Assembly: GCA_013397865.1 (NCBI GenBank)
Contig: VZTI01001686.1
Location: forward strand, 1,543,690-1,607,689
Source: Struthidea cinerea
Lineage: Eukaryota > Chordata > Aves > Passeriformes > Corcoracidae
Direction: 5' to 3'
DNA length: 64,000 nucleotides
Made by a program: the position numbers and the translations under genes. Every line of letters begins with the position of its first letter. Within the stretch, counting starts at the first letter, position 1. Positions 1-13,900 of this stretch are shown here, one piece after another. The notes beneath the pieces are model-generated. The model made no database searches, was not told the origin of the DNA, and saw only the letters and a program-made list of their open reading frames with translations.

Positions 1-82
1 TCCGACGGGAAAGATCGGAGTGGGGAGGAGTTGCCTTCTGACAGGGGGGAAAGGGGAGCTGCAGGGGCGCCGGGACAGGTTA

Positions 83-270
83 TCACAGAATCCCAGATTC
101 ACTTAGGTTGGAAGAGACCTCTGAGATCATCGAGTCCAATCTATGACCGAACACCACCTTGCCAACTAGACCACGTCCAGTCTTTCCTGAAGCACCTCCG
201 GGGACGGTGACTCCACCACCTCCCTGGGCAGCCCCTTCCCATGTCTAATGTGAAGAAATTCCCCCTCATT
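83..270 (-). repeat. CR1 LINE fragment, 3' end
   Basis: The text starting TCACAGAATCCCAG and passing through GGTTGGAAGAGACCTC, the GACGGTGACTCCACCACC stretch and GAAGAAATTCC is the reverse complement of the avian CR1 3' region. The element's 3' end is thus at the left. The inner boundary near 270 is vague, because the homology becomes unclear after the GAAGAAATTCC match. Confidence 0.9.
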
Positions 271-3200
271 CACTTGTGCCCCGGGCCCGATCCCTTCCAT
301 CCGTGGGGCAGCGACATCCTAGTGAGAGCCCGGCCTGGGGATGCGTGATGGGAGACAGGGCTCCGAGTGCCGGGGGAGGGAAGACTTGACCTGCCAAGAG
401 GCATGGATGGATAGATGCCGGTGTACGTGAGGGAGGGAGGGAGGAGATGTCGTTAGCCTGGTAAAAATGCTGCAGGAAAGAAAGATTTGTACTTAAGATT
501 TGTCCCAGTGTACCACTGGGTGAATACAGAAGATGTGGTCTAGTGGTATCTGAAATAAAGGATTGTCTCTTTCCCCTCTTTACTGGGGAGAGAAGGTCTT
601 AGGCCTGTCTTGTGTTTTGGGGCAAAGGTAGTTCACTTTGGTGGTGATTGTAGCATAGCGGGAAGGAGGACTGCAACTTTCTTCCCTGTGGCATCCACTG
701 GAGCCAAAGCGTCTCTCTCATAGGTAGATTTAAGGGCAAAGAGCTGCCAGTCATACCAGGAAGCCCATCTCAGTAACCAGCGTACCACGTGCAGAACGTT
801 GTGGAAAGCGGTGGCAAAGAAAGGGACAAGGATATTGCTTCAAGTGCTAAGTGTAGAAGCACAATTATACCGTCTCAGTTTCATTTCATGAGAGGCTTGA
901 AATACAAAAAGACCTTTCCCCCAGTGCTGAAACCTGAAGTCTTCAGGGCCTTGTCTCCTCTCACCCCTGAGACTTTATAAGTGGGATTGATGGACCTCAG
1001 GGTGGGGGAATGAATTGACCTCAGCAGCCACTCTAGGGCGAATGTTGGCCACTAATTTATTTCTGCTGCCAGTCTACTGGATCACTGGGGGTTTGGGACT
1101 ATAACAAAACAGAAGAAACATCTGTATATTTAAACTGGTCTTGATACCTTGCTGTTGACTCTGTGAGAAGAGCTTGGGCAGGTTTTGTTTTGTTTGTTTT
1201 TCTTTTTTTTTTTAGAGGAAGGAGAGTCATCTCCAGTTGGTAATAAGTTTGGGGGTGTGGGATTTCCAGAGTGGAATTTGATAAAGTTGCAACAAACTGG
1301 GCTGTGGAGTAGCTTTTGGAACTATATGGAAGAACAGTCCAAAAAGACAGGTATTGCCTATGATAGACTGAGCTAGAATGGATATCTTTAGAGAAACCCA
1401 AGTATTTGCTCATTTGGGAATTACTGCATTTTATTTTGTTAGGGTTTTGTTTTTACTTTTTTTCCTGGTGTCTAAGTTTAAAAGGGTTTTATTATGGAGC
1501 AACACTGAAAGACTTCAGCTTATGTCTAGGCTCTGGCTGGAGATTTCCTGTAATACACTAGGAAGTGCAGTTGGTTTAGGTTGTGTATTGAGTACTGGCA
1601 TTTGGCATCAGAGTCCATTCAGTCTGGTTAGTGTAGAATATCAGTTACTAAAAATTTGTGTAGTGAAAAAAGCTATTTTCTTCCTTGTTCAACCCTGTAA
1701 GAATAAATATTTTTTGACTGAACTTTGATGGTTTTACTGCTGTAAGTGTTCTTTGCAGTCTTACAAGAGTTATTTTAAAATCTTCTATATACAGTTATTC
1801 AGGGAAGTTGTTTTTGACTCAGAAATACAGCCACTCTTAAAGTTTATAAAAAGCCAGAGATGTGGGAAACTCTTAATATGTGTGACTGCTCCATACAATG
1901 TAAAGAGCCGGTACTGCATGTACACCTTGTTGAAGAAATTAAATTAAACTAGTTTGTTGCAGTAAAATGCAGCAAGCAGACTGAATCATCAACAAAACCG
2001 CTGGGAAAATTAGTCAGGGCTTCTAAACCAACATATTCTTGTGGAGAAAATACTGTGACTTTTTATTGGTATACACATGGGGGGGGGTGAGGGGTGTTTG
2101 TTTTGTTCTTTCCACATAGTAGGCAGAAATTCAGACTTCACCCAGAACTGCTCTTGCCAAGAAGCTGTGTTATAATCATTCATGGAGGAGGGAAGGGAAT
2201 GATTTGCTATAGGCTTACCTTTTTTATAGACTTAAGATTTAAATGTACCTAGCTCTGTGACTTTAATCGGTTCTTGCTGTAAAGTTCAACTTCATCATTA
2301 TCTATTTCAGGAAAAAAAAAAAAAAAAGAATGTTTTGATTGCATGAAGTTTGGGAATGAAATTCTAGCCCCAAGGAAGTCAACAGCAAACAGAGGTCAAC
2401 TGTCTTACTTTTATCCCAGAAATTCCTTTCCTGGGCTTGCTAATTCTTTGAGCAATCATGTAACAAATTATGTGCATTTAACAGCAGAGAATTTAGTTTG
2501 AAAATAGCTGTTCTTTACTGTGTGCTAAAGAAATTGTATATATCAGTGTTACATTGCAGTTTAATAAGTATCTTACCTGCTTTCTAAAATCACCTGTAAT
2601 GAGTAAGTTGTACATGGAGATACTGCATGTGCTAGAAGGGGGCATTTGTAAACTGCAGTTTGATAGATCTGATATTACAACTCCTTCTGCTTGAAGCTGG
2701 ATCGAGGTTATTTGTGTGGGTACTGCTGGAGGTCTGGAGTTGAACAAGTCAATTTTTTAGAGAAGAGAGCAGCTATTAATATAATCATCCAGTTTCATAT
2801 TGCTTAGCTGGAGATTCATTCAGTTAATCTCTTTGAAAATACAAAGTAGAAAATGTAAATAAACATAGCTTCAAGTTAAAAGAAATAATTCCCTAAGGCA
2901 TACCATTTAAATATCTCTTGTGTATCTCGAGAAAAAGAAGCCGATAAAAAACATCATTATAAGGAGTTAATTCAGGAGTTAATTTCTGCAATTAGATAAT
3001 TGGGGTTTCACTTAATATGACCTTATATGTAAGGTTATACATACATGTGTCTCCCTAAAATGGGAATGTTTCCTAAAGGCAGAGATGGTGTCACTAAGTG
3101 GTTAAAATTTATGTGGGAAAATATGAGAATTAAGGCAGCAGCGTCAAATATGGTGCTGTAACTATGGGCTGCTAACGCTTTTGTCTCCTTCCTCTTCGAC

Positions 3201-6200
3201 CAAGAGCTTCAGTAGCTTGGGTGAGGGTGAATAGGGCTGTGCTAATGAAAATTCCCCTTGGTTTGCTGAAACCACGTGCTCGGGGAAGAAAAATGGACTG
3301 ATCTACAATCAAAATTGTATGTGAGATTCCTGATTTACTTTTAGTATGTAGTCATGAGCACCCTTTTTTGAAAGTGTGCCTAATATCTTTCAAGGTACGT
3401 GGCTAGATCCCTGTGAAATATTTTTTTCTGTAAAATCCATACTTTTCATTTCCAGTTATTCTACTCTGTAAGGATGAAACAGCTTCATTGTGTAACTTGA
3501 GTTGCCCATGCAAAAGTATCTTTTCCTTTGATTTTATAGATGATTGATTCTGTGAGTAGAAATGGCACAATGCACAATGTCGGTGCCTTATTTTCTTAAC
3601 TTTGTTTTTTACTTCTGTTTGCAAGCATTTGGTAGTTGTGGAAGCAGTTCTAAGTGTGCATGACTACAGCAGTAAGGAAGTTGGTATTAAAAGTGCAGGG
3701 CTGGAAGTGGTCTTGAGTGCATTCTAGACTCCCTGAGCTGTGAAGCAAGGACTAAGTGTACCATTCCTAATGGTTGGGGCTTTTGTTGTTGTTGTTGTTG
3801 GTTTTGGTTTCTTTCGCTTTGAAACTTGGGGTTTTCTTCTTCCCCTCTTAAAATCCTCAATTGCAAAATATTCCATAATGTGAAATGTTTTGCAACACTT
3901 TCTCTTAAATGCCTTGAAACTCTTTTCTTCTTCTTCATTCCAAATCAAGATGATGTCTGTCTGTTCCGTGCTTAGTAGGGTAAAGATTTACATCCTGTGT
4001 GGAGACACCTAGACATTAAGGGCTGTTCAGAGGAGTAATAAAGGGATATATTCATAAGTGGGTTGTAGAAGCAATGTTTTAAAGACCATTTTTTCCATGT
4101 AGGAGACGTGGTATAATTTTGTGTCTAGAAAAGTCTTGTGTCAAGCCCTGCACAGGTGGGCTTCTGTTTTCCTTTGACCTGTTGAATGTTCGTTTCCTTC
4201 CTCTTTTTTTCTCCTTGTGGAGGAAGTAGCTGTCTGCTGTGTTTTACCTTGAAGGATGTATGAGTCCCTCCCATTTTCTCTTTTACACCTCCACCACATC
4301 GTTCATTTATCCAGAACTGGTCCAAGAAGTCAGTTTTAAGAGCTTTTTAGAGTTTTGCAGTCCTCAAAGTTTGTTCTGTGGGTTTACAGTGTTAGCTCTG
4401 TAAGCACAGATTACTTGAAGCTGAAAGTAATCAAACAAAACAAAAGAAGTAAAATACTATGTTCTGTGAGGCAGCAAGCACTCTGTGTGGGGCATTCTTA
4501 CATCCTGTCCTATGCACAAGGAATTGCGACTGTGATTGTTCTGCCTGCTTAAAAACATCTTGACAAACCACAAATAATTTCAGCTGGGTTGAGAAAAGTC
4601 TAGATTACAAATGATTTTAAACTATATATAGACTATCAGTTCTTTTCCAGCTTTGGGGCATATATAGGCAAGATACTCTGTTTCTTCTCAGAGCTTTGCC
4701 TGTATCATTTTCCTGTCTTTGTTCCTGGTGTTTTATAACTCTGTCTTTAAATACAAACCCACTTACGTCTTTCTGCCACAATAGCTGTGTTAGAGTGCTT
4801 GCAGCAAAGCAACTTACCTCTGCAATAAAAAAGTGGCCTACTTTGTAATCTTCCATTTGTTTCAGAGCTTGTTTGAAATTCAAGGATGTTATCAGACATA
4901 GTATTGGAGCCCATTATCTAAACTATTCTGTACAATCCTGGAAAATTCTAGCCTGGATAAAGGTATAACACAGAGTTTCAGGAAGATATGCCTTCCAGCA
5001 GTTGGAGGCAGATGGTCCATATTATAAACCTAAGCATGCATGAGAAGGCTTCTCATGTAAGAATTAGATTTCCAAGTCTTATGAGTAGTTGGTGGAATTG
5101 AATTACATACATATTTGTTTGTGTTTTGCCTTATGGAAGATTTTTCCAGAGGCAGTGTTAAATACATGCTGTGAAACTGTTCAGCCTCTTTTTGTTAACA
5201 GACCTTTCCTCTCTCTTTGCCCCTGCTCTTTTTTCTACCCTATTATCTCTTCTATCTGTTATCTTTTATTATTATCTGCACTATTAACTCTTTTTATCTA
5301 CACTATAGCTTGTACTTCATCTTGACTGAAACTTAATGTAAAGTACTACATCAGCTTCAGCTACTTCTGTTAGGTGTTGTTGCCTTGTTGTCTCAGTTAT
5401 CCTGTGGGAACCTCAGCACAGACCATGGAAAGACAAGAAAGTGCTGTGGGGAAAGCATTCAAAGTATCCTTGATTTAAGTATTTGGAAGGGTTTTGCTGT
5501 ATGCTGCCCTGCCCAAAGAATGTTTTTCTTTGCATTTGTCACTTGGAATACACTAATGAGATATAATTCAAACAATATTTGGAATTATATCAGTGTAGAA
5601 ACTTATGACTGTGAAGCTGTCAGACTGGTTCTGAATAACATGAGCTTCTGGTTTACAGCCTTTTCCAAAATGTGTGATGATTTAAGTCTGTGACTCTAAA
5701 CCATTTCTAGTTAGCATTTTGGAACGAGTGGAATCTTCAACACTTAGAACTTCAGAGCTCTAAAGTCTTTATTTCAGAAGGATGAGATGCTTCAACTAGA
5801 TAAAAAAAAAATTGTCAAAAAAATTATAGATTCGGTATGACCTTTTTAAAAATTCTTGCATTAGATGTATTTAACAGCATAAAGAAAAAAATCGCCTCCC
5901 TCCACTGCATTTGTGACTATTCATAAACTGGATAGTTAAATGTGTGTGAGATTTGCTTGAGTAAATCAAAGCATTTTGCCCAATACATGTAAAAGGAGTG
6001 TCCTTTATTCAGTATTGTCTTAGTAAAATGTCCACTTTTATTCATATAACTTAGAACTTTTCCAGAGGAGGAATTGTAAGTTTTCTTTCTTCTCACTGTA
6101 ATGGAATGTGTGATCATGTAAATATTAAATAATTCGAACTTTTGAGTACCAAAGCATATAGAAAATAGCAGGCTGAAGTATGACTTACAAAAATAATGTA

Positions 6201-9200
6201 GGAAAATAATGTAATGGCAGTTCTTTTTACTAAATATGTGGTGATTGGTACATTTGCTGATTATACCCATAAATGTATGCTTACATGTATAGCTGAAAGA
6301 ATAACATTTGTTTTACATAGATAAAGGATCTTTATGCTTTGGGCTGTGGATAGGTGCTGAGTCATGTTGGAAAGGACCTTTATGCAAGTGTTAGAACAAC
6401 TGTTTGCTAGTCAATGACTTGAAATCCGTGTAAGGCAGCTTTACAGCTTTGCTAGACTAAATCCTTGATGCTACTCATGTTATCTGGGTCACACATTGTA
6501 TTCTTAACTTTTAAAGCAGACCCTGGGAAAGCTGTTTCATGACGAGATATTGGGCTCTGCTGGATTCTTCTAGTTTCCTGCTCCTCCTGTCCCTTTTTCT
6601 GGGGAAAAAAAAAGTTTCTATGTTGTTGTAATTTAAAAGGTAACTTAAAAAGTATGTGTTTTAAATATTTTTTTTTCTCTGCCAACACAATGTCAGGTTT
6701 AATATGAAACTTTCAAAAAATGATTCATTTCACCTTTCATTAATTTTTTTCTGCCATTATTTAGCTTTGTGCTTTTAATAGTGGGGTAATTTGTATTAAA
6801 CAAGTGTGGGGGTTAATTTTTAACTTCTGAGGGTAGAAATTAGAAAGGTTTCTCTGCCTGGTAAAATCTTGATTCCTTAGACTATTAAATCACAGTTGAT
6901 ATTGCTGGTGGTTTTTGAAGTGACAGATATCTTTTCTAACTCCTGCTTCCTGGCTTCCTGCCTTACATTGTTTTGTACAGAATTGAAATAGTAATTCTCA
7001 ATTTGCTAAGCATCACAACGTGTCACTTTTCATTATCTATCATTTCATACACTGAAACATATGGGAAGGTGGTTGAGCTATTTAATATCTCATGTGTTTC
7101 ATTCAGTGGTTGCCTGTAAAGAGTTAAGTTTTAAACCCGTAGTCAGCTTGTGCATTTACACCCTTCACCCTTCACCAAAACAGCCCGGATGTCAACTGAG
7201 TTGTTTAGTGACTTAACTGTTTAATACCTGTATGGTTTTTCTTGTAGCGTGAGGCACCACTGGTCATGCAGTGTCTGAGTTTACAGTGGTCTTGTTTATA
7301 ACAAAAAAATTGCACTTAGATATAATATAAAAGAAATGTCACTAATATGTGCAAATTTGTAAAATTATTTTCAGGCAATTTACACCAGTTTTCTTTTGGG
7401 ATTGCAGTCCAGTTGAGTGGGTTTTATACTATAGTTTTCTGTTGGTGTAGTAACTTTTTAAAAAAGCTTTTTTTGGATGAGGTATTTTAATTACTTAAAA
7501 CATTTGTGGGAATTTTTGAAGGTTGGGGTTTTTTTCTTTTTCTTTTTTTTTTTTCCCCCCCTCTTTGTTTTTGCTAAGAGCTTCCTTATGCCTTCTCTAT
7601 TTTGTAGTCTTAAAAACATTTCTATCTGTAGTGGGGCAAGCTTCTTCATTAGTGTAATTTTTTTGAGCACCCTTAGTCGTTCCAGGCCGGCATCAGTGCT
7701 CAAGATGATCGTATTTGCATGAAAATGTAAAGACTGATGGATGTTGTTGCATCCTTGCTAACAAAGCTGAGTTCAGTTGGAGTTGCTCTCAGGTCTGGAC
7801 ATTGTTATGTGTGTGCACATAACCAGTCTTGACTACTCTGTGCTTCTGCTCGCTGATGTGCTTATGATGACTGTTGCTCTTATTTACTGTTGTACCTTGT
7901 GCAACTTTAGGATGTGTAGGGTATTGTTCCATAAAAAATCAGGGGAGTGGAGAGGGCATTTGGAAGTTGGGCTGCAGGAGTGGCGGAATGGAGGTTTTCA
8001 GTGAGGCATGAACCTTGGTAAGGAGAGATGGTGCAGAATGGGAAAAACTTGATGGAATTTTTGAGAGATTGGCTCCTCCATGGGTGCTGGTCAGAGGATA
8101 GAGCAGTTGTGATGAATCAGGTGGTTAATGTCAGCTGCATCCCCATCTGCTGCTCCTCTGAGGTGTATAAGGGGAAAGGGGTGGCAGTGGGGAGGAGGGA
8201 ATGGGGAGAGAGGAGGGGCCATGAGCATGGTTAGAAGTGAATAAAAACTGAACAGGTATGATATGTTTTCCTGGGGGGACATTGACCGTCACAGGAAGAG
8301 TCGTGTCCACAGGGCTGCCTTCAGTAAATAAGCCAATGGATTATGGAACAGAATTGGTAGAAATCAAAGTTGCTAGAAGGAGTTAACTCACTTCCTTCTG
8401 GTTACTCTGGAGGCAAGATAAAAGAAGGGAAGACTTAGGTGAAGATGCCTTGTTAATGTAGCAGTTTGTTTTGCTAGTAATTTCTCACACTTAAAAACAT
8501 AATTAATAAAACCTCAAATTGTACAAACTTTTCCCTAAGAGGTTTTGTATTTGGAATGCGCACTCCGCTGGAGAAGTCAAGTTTGAGGTCTTGTCATTCT
8601 TAGTGTGAAACCATCAGCAACCGAAACGAATAAATTGATGTTGCTTTTGCAGTTTTGATCCGCTGAGATTTCTTACTCCAGCATCAAGATTTGTGGTTTA
8701 AGCCATTTTAACATGTTTGTAAATCAGGTATGTGTCTGACAATCCAGCTACTAATGGCTAGCTCTCTAGAAATTAATTTCTTCCCTTCTCACCCCAGTGA
8801 AACTAAAGCTACTACTGAAAACGTTGTTCTGTTTAGAATTTATCATTTTCAGTTATCACTAGTAGATAGTTGATAGTGTCTTAATGTTATGAATATGCAT
8901 ATGAAACGGAAAGCCAGGTGAAAAAACTTGCTTCTGTAAATCTATGTTGTCTTTATTGTTTTGGTTTGGTTTTTTTAAAACTAGTGTTAGTGCCCTACCC
9001 TAAAGAAATAAATACCTTTATACTTGTCTAGCCCTTTTCCCCTCCATCAAAATCTGAATCCTGAATTGCAGTAAATGACCAAGACTTCTGCTGTATTAAC
9101 AGTTTCTCATTAGCTGCCTTCTTAGTATAAGCCATATTTAGAACGTTTATGGCTGTGGCTGGACTCAAATATAAAGGAAATTCCTATGGAAGTTATTATC

Positions 9201-10865
9201 ATGCAGCCTAACTTTAGGTCTGGACTGTGTCTATTGAGATATAGCAAATGTAAGATTTCACTTTGGTGAAATAAGTAGAAATTTTCACCAATATAATTCT
9301 GAAAACAAGTATTACTTTACTTAGCTTTAACCAAAAATTAGGTTTTAAGATAAAGGGTTATAGCTTTCACACTGCTGTGACTCTTTATTGGCTCATGCTG
9401 GGAAATGTTTCTCAGCAAGTGACATATCTTCATATGAACAAAGCAAACCCCAAAAACCTGATGAAATGCATACTTCAGCTTCAGTGTGTTTCCTAGAATT
9501 GCACCTCTTCCTTGAAGTCTTCCAACCTGTGTGCTTTCAACTTACTCAATTTCAAATATTATAAAAGGAAAAAGAGGTTTACCAGTTACAGGGCTCCTAC
9601 ATAGTCTTTTATATAAATATATCCATATGTGTCCATATATATATGTGTATATAGTTTTAGTCCTGCAGAGAAGTGCAATAACCCATTTAGTTGTTACCAG
9701 TTTGTAGCTGTTCAGTATTGTAGCAAAACTGGCACTCTATTACAGTGAGCATTGAACACAGTGAATAAATGGCCATTTGCTCTGTAGCGTTCATTGATGT
9801 ACATCTGCTTACTTGAGCTGTGGAGTCTTACCTTGTACTCATCTCTTACTAATTCTTCAAGTTACTTGTCTTGTTTCTTTCTTTTGGGATGAATAATTTC
9901 TTTCTACATGGAAATGAATTTTTATCTGATGATGTCAGACTTGTTTTTCTTCTTGAACTTCTGTTCTTAGAAAATTTCCACAGGTAAACATAGTTAAATC
10001 TGCAAAATCATTAAGACTAACCTAAACTGGTGTTGCTTACAGCTCTGTGAGGTGCAGACTTGATTCGTACCTTATTCCTCATCCTGATCAATGTGCATGG
10101 GCCACCTATTGCTGCTAAATACCTTGGTTTCACCATTTAAGTTAACATAATACAGGACTTTCCCAATTTAAACTTAAAACTGTTGATGCAGGATCTTCTG
10201 TTGCTTGAATTTCAGTGCTTTGGGACATACTTGCTGGAGGAAAGTAGAGAAAAATAGCATAGAGTAAATGCAGCTTTATGAATATGACTGATATAAAGAA
10301 TTATGAACTTGAATTTTACTGAAGTGTATTGAAACTTTCCTGGAAAGCAGTTGGAAATGTCTGTTTACCTTGAATAAGAATCATGTTGTCTCGGTTATTG
10401 GAAACAGTGATTTTTACTATGTGTGTAGTAACAAACTTGATTTTAAGAGCAACAAGAATGGCAAAGTCCATTATTGAATTGCTGCATTCCACTACTAATG
10501 CCAGCAATGGAATTCTATTGTAGACAAAACTGTCATGTCCAACTTGGTTGTTGTAGTAACTAGGCAAGTTACTAGAAATATTTCAGGGTTTTGGAGCCTG
10601 GTTACTGTGATCAACCTCAGATAACTGCAATATCATTATGGTACACCTGGTAATATTTCTTGATAGTAGGTTCCCGATAGTAAGGCTTTTCTTGTGTGTA
10701 TTTTCAGAATATTTACTAGGTCAAAGAGTATGTGATGTGAGCAGGGTAACTGGCAAACAAGAATACACATCAAGTTTACAAAAAAAAAAAAAAGCTTTTT
10801 TCATAGGAATATCTTCTGCAGCCCAAAATAGAATATATTAGTATTTCACATGCCCTGGTCCTCTT

Positions 10866-10867
10866 TC

Positions 10868-10965
<98 letters not shown>

Positions 10966-10991
10966 TTTGTTTGTTTGTTTGTTTTGTTTTT
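10866..10991. repeat. compound simple repeat (CT)n - T74 - (GTTT)n
   Basis: About twelve CT dinucleotides are followed by an unbroken run of 74 T at 10891-10964, then four GTTT units and an impure GTTTT tail. On the minus strand this reads as a long A tail preceded by AAAC units, as might be left by a retroposon, but no recognisable element body adjoins it. Confidence 0.95.
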
Positions 10992-13900
10992 AATGTATTG
11001 GCCATTTCAGGGCCTATTTGAGGCTTTGGTTGTTTTATGTTATTTTTGGGTGTTTGGACTGTTGTTGTTAGTACAGCATTTCAGGTTTTTACTTCATTTT
11101 TCCAGAGCAAGATGAATTGTTCAGAGACTGAAAGGAACAAGTTGTTTTCTCTGTTTTTCTCTTTGTATTTTTTTTCTTCCTCTCCCTGCCCCAGGAAAAA
11201 TTGTATTATGGCTTGAAATTTGCAAGACTGACATCCTTCCCCCCTTTCCCTGTCCTTAGGAAATACTTACTTTGCTGCGAGCCTGAAGCTGATAAATGGC
11301 GTTTGAGAGGTTTTTTCCTTTGTTACCAAGCGAAACATACTTTTCAATTTCTGTTTTGCTGGAAATCAGTGGGCAAGAGCATTTACTCAAAATTGTTTGT
11401 ACTACAGACTTTCCCTGACATAGCTATCTCAATCAGGAAGAATAGCATCCCTGACAGTATCCTAACTGTGTTAACGTATTATTTTTTGATATAACTTGTT
11501 CTTGTGTCCTTATCAGGATTTGTTTATGGAGCTCTCTTTTGGAGTGTTGGTAGTGTGGGGTGTGCTGGTTTAACTATGGTACAATGGTCCTGGTACTAAT
11601 GTAACTTTCAGGAGTGATTGAAGTCAAGAACTGAGGGAGATTTTAAGAGAAACTGAATGTGGGTGTGGATATTGTTATGGACAATTAGTCTAAAAAACAG
11701 AGTTTTGAGTATAACAGAAAACTTCACACTTTAGGCTCTGAGCCAATCTATGAAAAATTTGGGTTATGGTTCCCTTTTATAACCTGTAGGGAGAAGAGCA
11801 GAGCGTAGGTTATCCCACTCCTGCCTGTTACCAAAGAATCATTTGATGTGTGAGGAGCTTGGACTCCTCTGTTTGCAGGAGTGTGTCCATGTGAATTGTT
11901 TAAAAATGTGATTTAATGTATCCAGTGAGCTCTTTCAAATCTGACATAAGTTCATGTAAGTGCGATTGTGTGTTCTGTCTTGATGCTGCTGATTAAATCC
12001 CCGTATCACTGGGTGATCTGACATGACCAGCTGTGGAACTGTGTCTTAACACAATAGCAAGAACAGGTCCATCCAGGCAATTCTCATTTGTTACTCTAGT
12101 GAAAGTTGTTGCTGCTACTAATGGACGTGGAAGATTCCTTTTTATTTTATTTCCTGATTTTTTTCTTTTCAGGTTATGCAGATTCTGGATAAAAGCATAG
12201 CTATAACTTTTTTCCTGACTCGTCCCTTGTGGTAGTGTGTTTCTTATTTTGAAGGTGATTTAGAATGTAACATCTGAAGTAGCTCCATGTATCTGAAAGT
12301 AGACCCTCATGTGTAAATTAAGGGTTTTGTTTACTGAGTCTTCTTTCATTCTTTTCTAATTCCAAAGTATTAAATTCACAGATAATTTCATGGATTTCTG
12401 TAGTCCAGTTTCATGATGAAATTTTTAAATTAAAAACTATTGGTATATGTAAGCATGAGTGATGTTTTGTTTGTTTAAGTGAAATATATTTAGTTCAGCT
12501 GTTTGTGAGAATTTGGTAAAAGTTTGGCAGTTCCTGTGACGAGTTTGTGGGCAGGGTTGTCAGGAGGTTATTTGTCAGTAAAATCCAGTGAGGTGAACTT
12601 CGCAGATAAAGTGAAGAGAGGTTGGGTGGGGGGTGTTGCTTTCGCTTTTTGTTTTCTTGATCTGGATGAACCCAAATATGTTTTCACATGCAGGACTTTA
12701 GTCTGTCATTGCAAAGAGCTGTGCTGGATGCAGTGTTGTACTGAGCTGTAAATCACAGCCTGCTGAGGGGAATTTACCACTCCTGTAGCTATGCCAGTGA
12801 TAAAATTGACAGCTTTAAACCCCTTCACTTGGAAATTTGAGCTTTTAGCTGAGAAGTGCCTGTTACAGGGAGTAAACCCAACCTGTCTGTTCCTGCGTGA
12901 AGCTGCTCAGTGGTCCCATCAGCAAGTGGCATTGGGGAGAACACCTGAGGTCTGGTAGTCAGCTGAAGAATGGTGCTGGTTTCTGTGATTTTGTACTGCT
13001 AAAGAGCTGCACATAAGAACAGAAAGATGTCATTTTGTTGCCCAAATTCTGTAAATGAAATAACGATTCTTATTCAAATTCAATCAGGAATATTTCAAAG
13101 TTCTTAGCAAATATTTGATGAATTGCATTGTCTGGATTAGAGACAAAACTGCGAGTCATATATGCCCTATTGACATGCAGTTTAGAGCGTGCCTTCTGAA
13201 ATATGCGAAATAGTGAGAAGAAAAAGAATGTTTTAACTTTCTCTTTATACTAGGAGCAAACTTAATTTCCGTAAAATCCAGATCATCCTTGACTGGACTT
13301 CTAGACAGAAGTTCTTGTTTTTTACTGGAAGGATGGCACAATGTTGTACATGTGTTCCATTCTTCAAGCTAGGTAAATTTGTTTTGTGTAAAGGTTATAG
13401 TGTGATCAAAGCAAGCATGTAGAGTACAATAGTGTGCACAAGGGCATGAGTGGATGCTCAAGACAATATCTAATTCCAGTTAATTTTGCTGGAAGTTTCT
13501 AATACTGGAATTATAAATTATAATAAGGGCTTGTTTTTCGTTGGTTTCTTTGTTTGGGTTTTTTTTACATCCCCTGTGTTTATTTTTAAGTATCCCATGT
13601 CACTTGTCAGAAATCTGGCAATAAACATTTTCTATTAAAACATTCAGTAATTACTTCAGTTAAATTGGAAGTATTGATGATAAAACATTAATCCTATATG
13701 CCAGGGACATAGAAGCAGTTTAGTGGGTTTGGGGGGGGAGAGTTTTGTTGTTGTTGACAGGGTTTTGTGTGCGTGTGTGTTGGGTTTTTTGTTGGGTTTT
13801 TTTGTGTATTTTTTTCTTTTAAGACAAGGGTTTTTTTACTCTTACTTTTAACTTCAGAATAGTGTTTTGCTACTTAGTTCTAGCACTGACAAGAATGTTA

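Noticed and set aside
11566..11600. TGTGCTGGTTTAAC start resembling another avian LTR end
   Set aside because: Only the first dozen bases match my memory of LTR starts. The following sequence does not.
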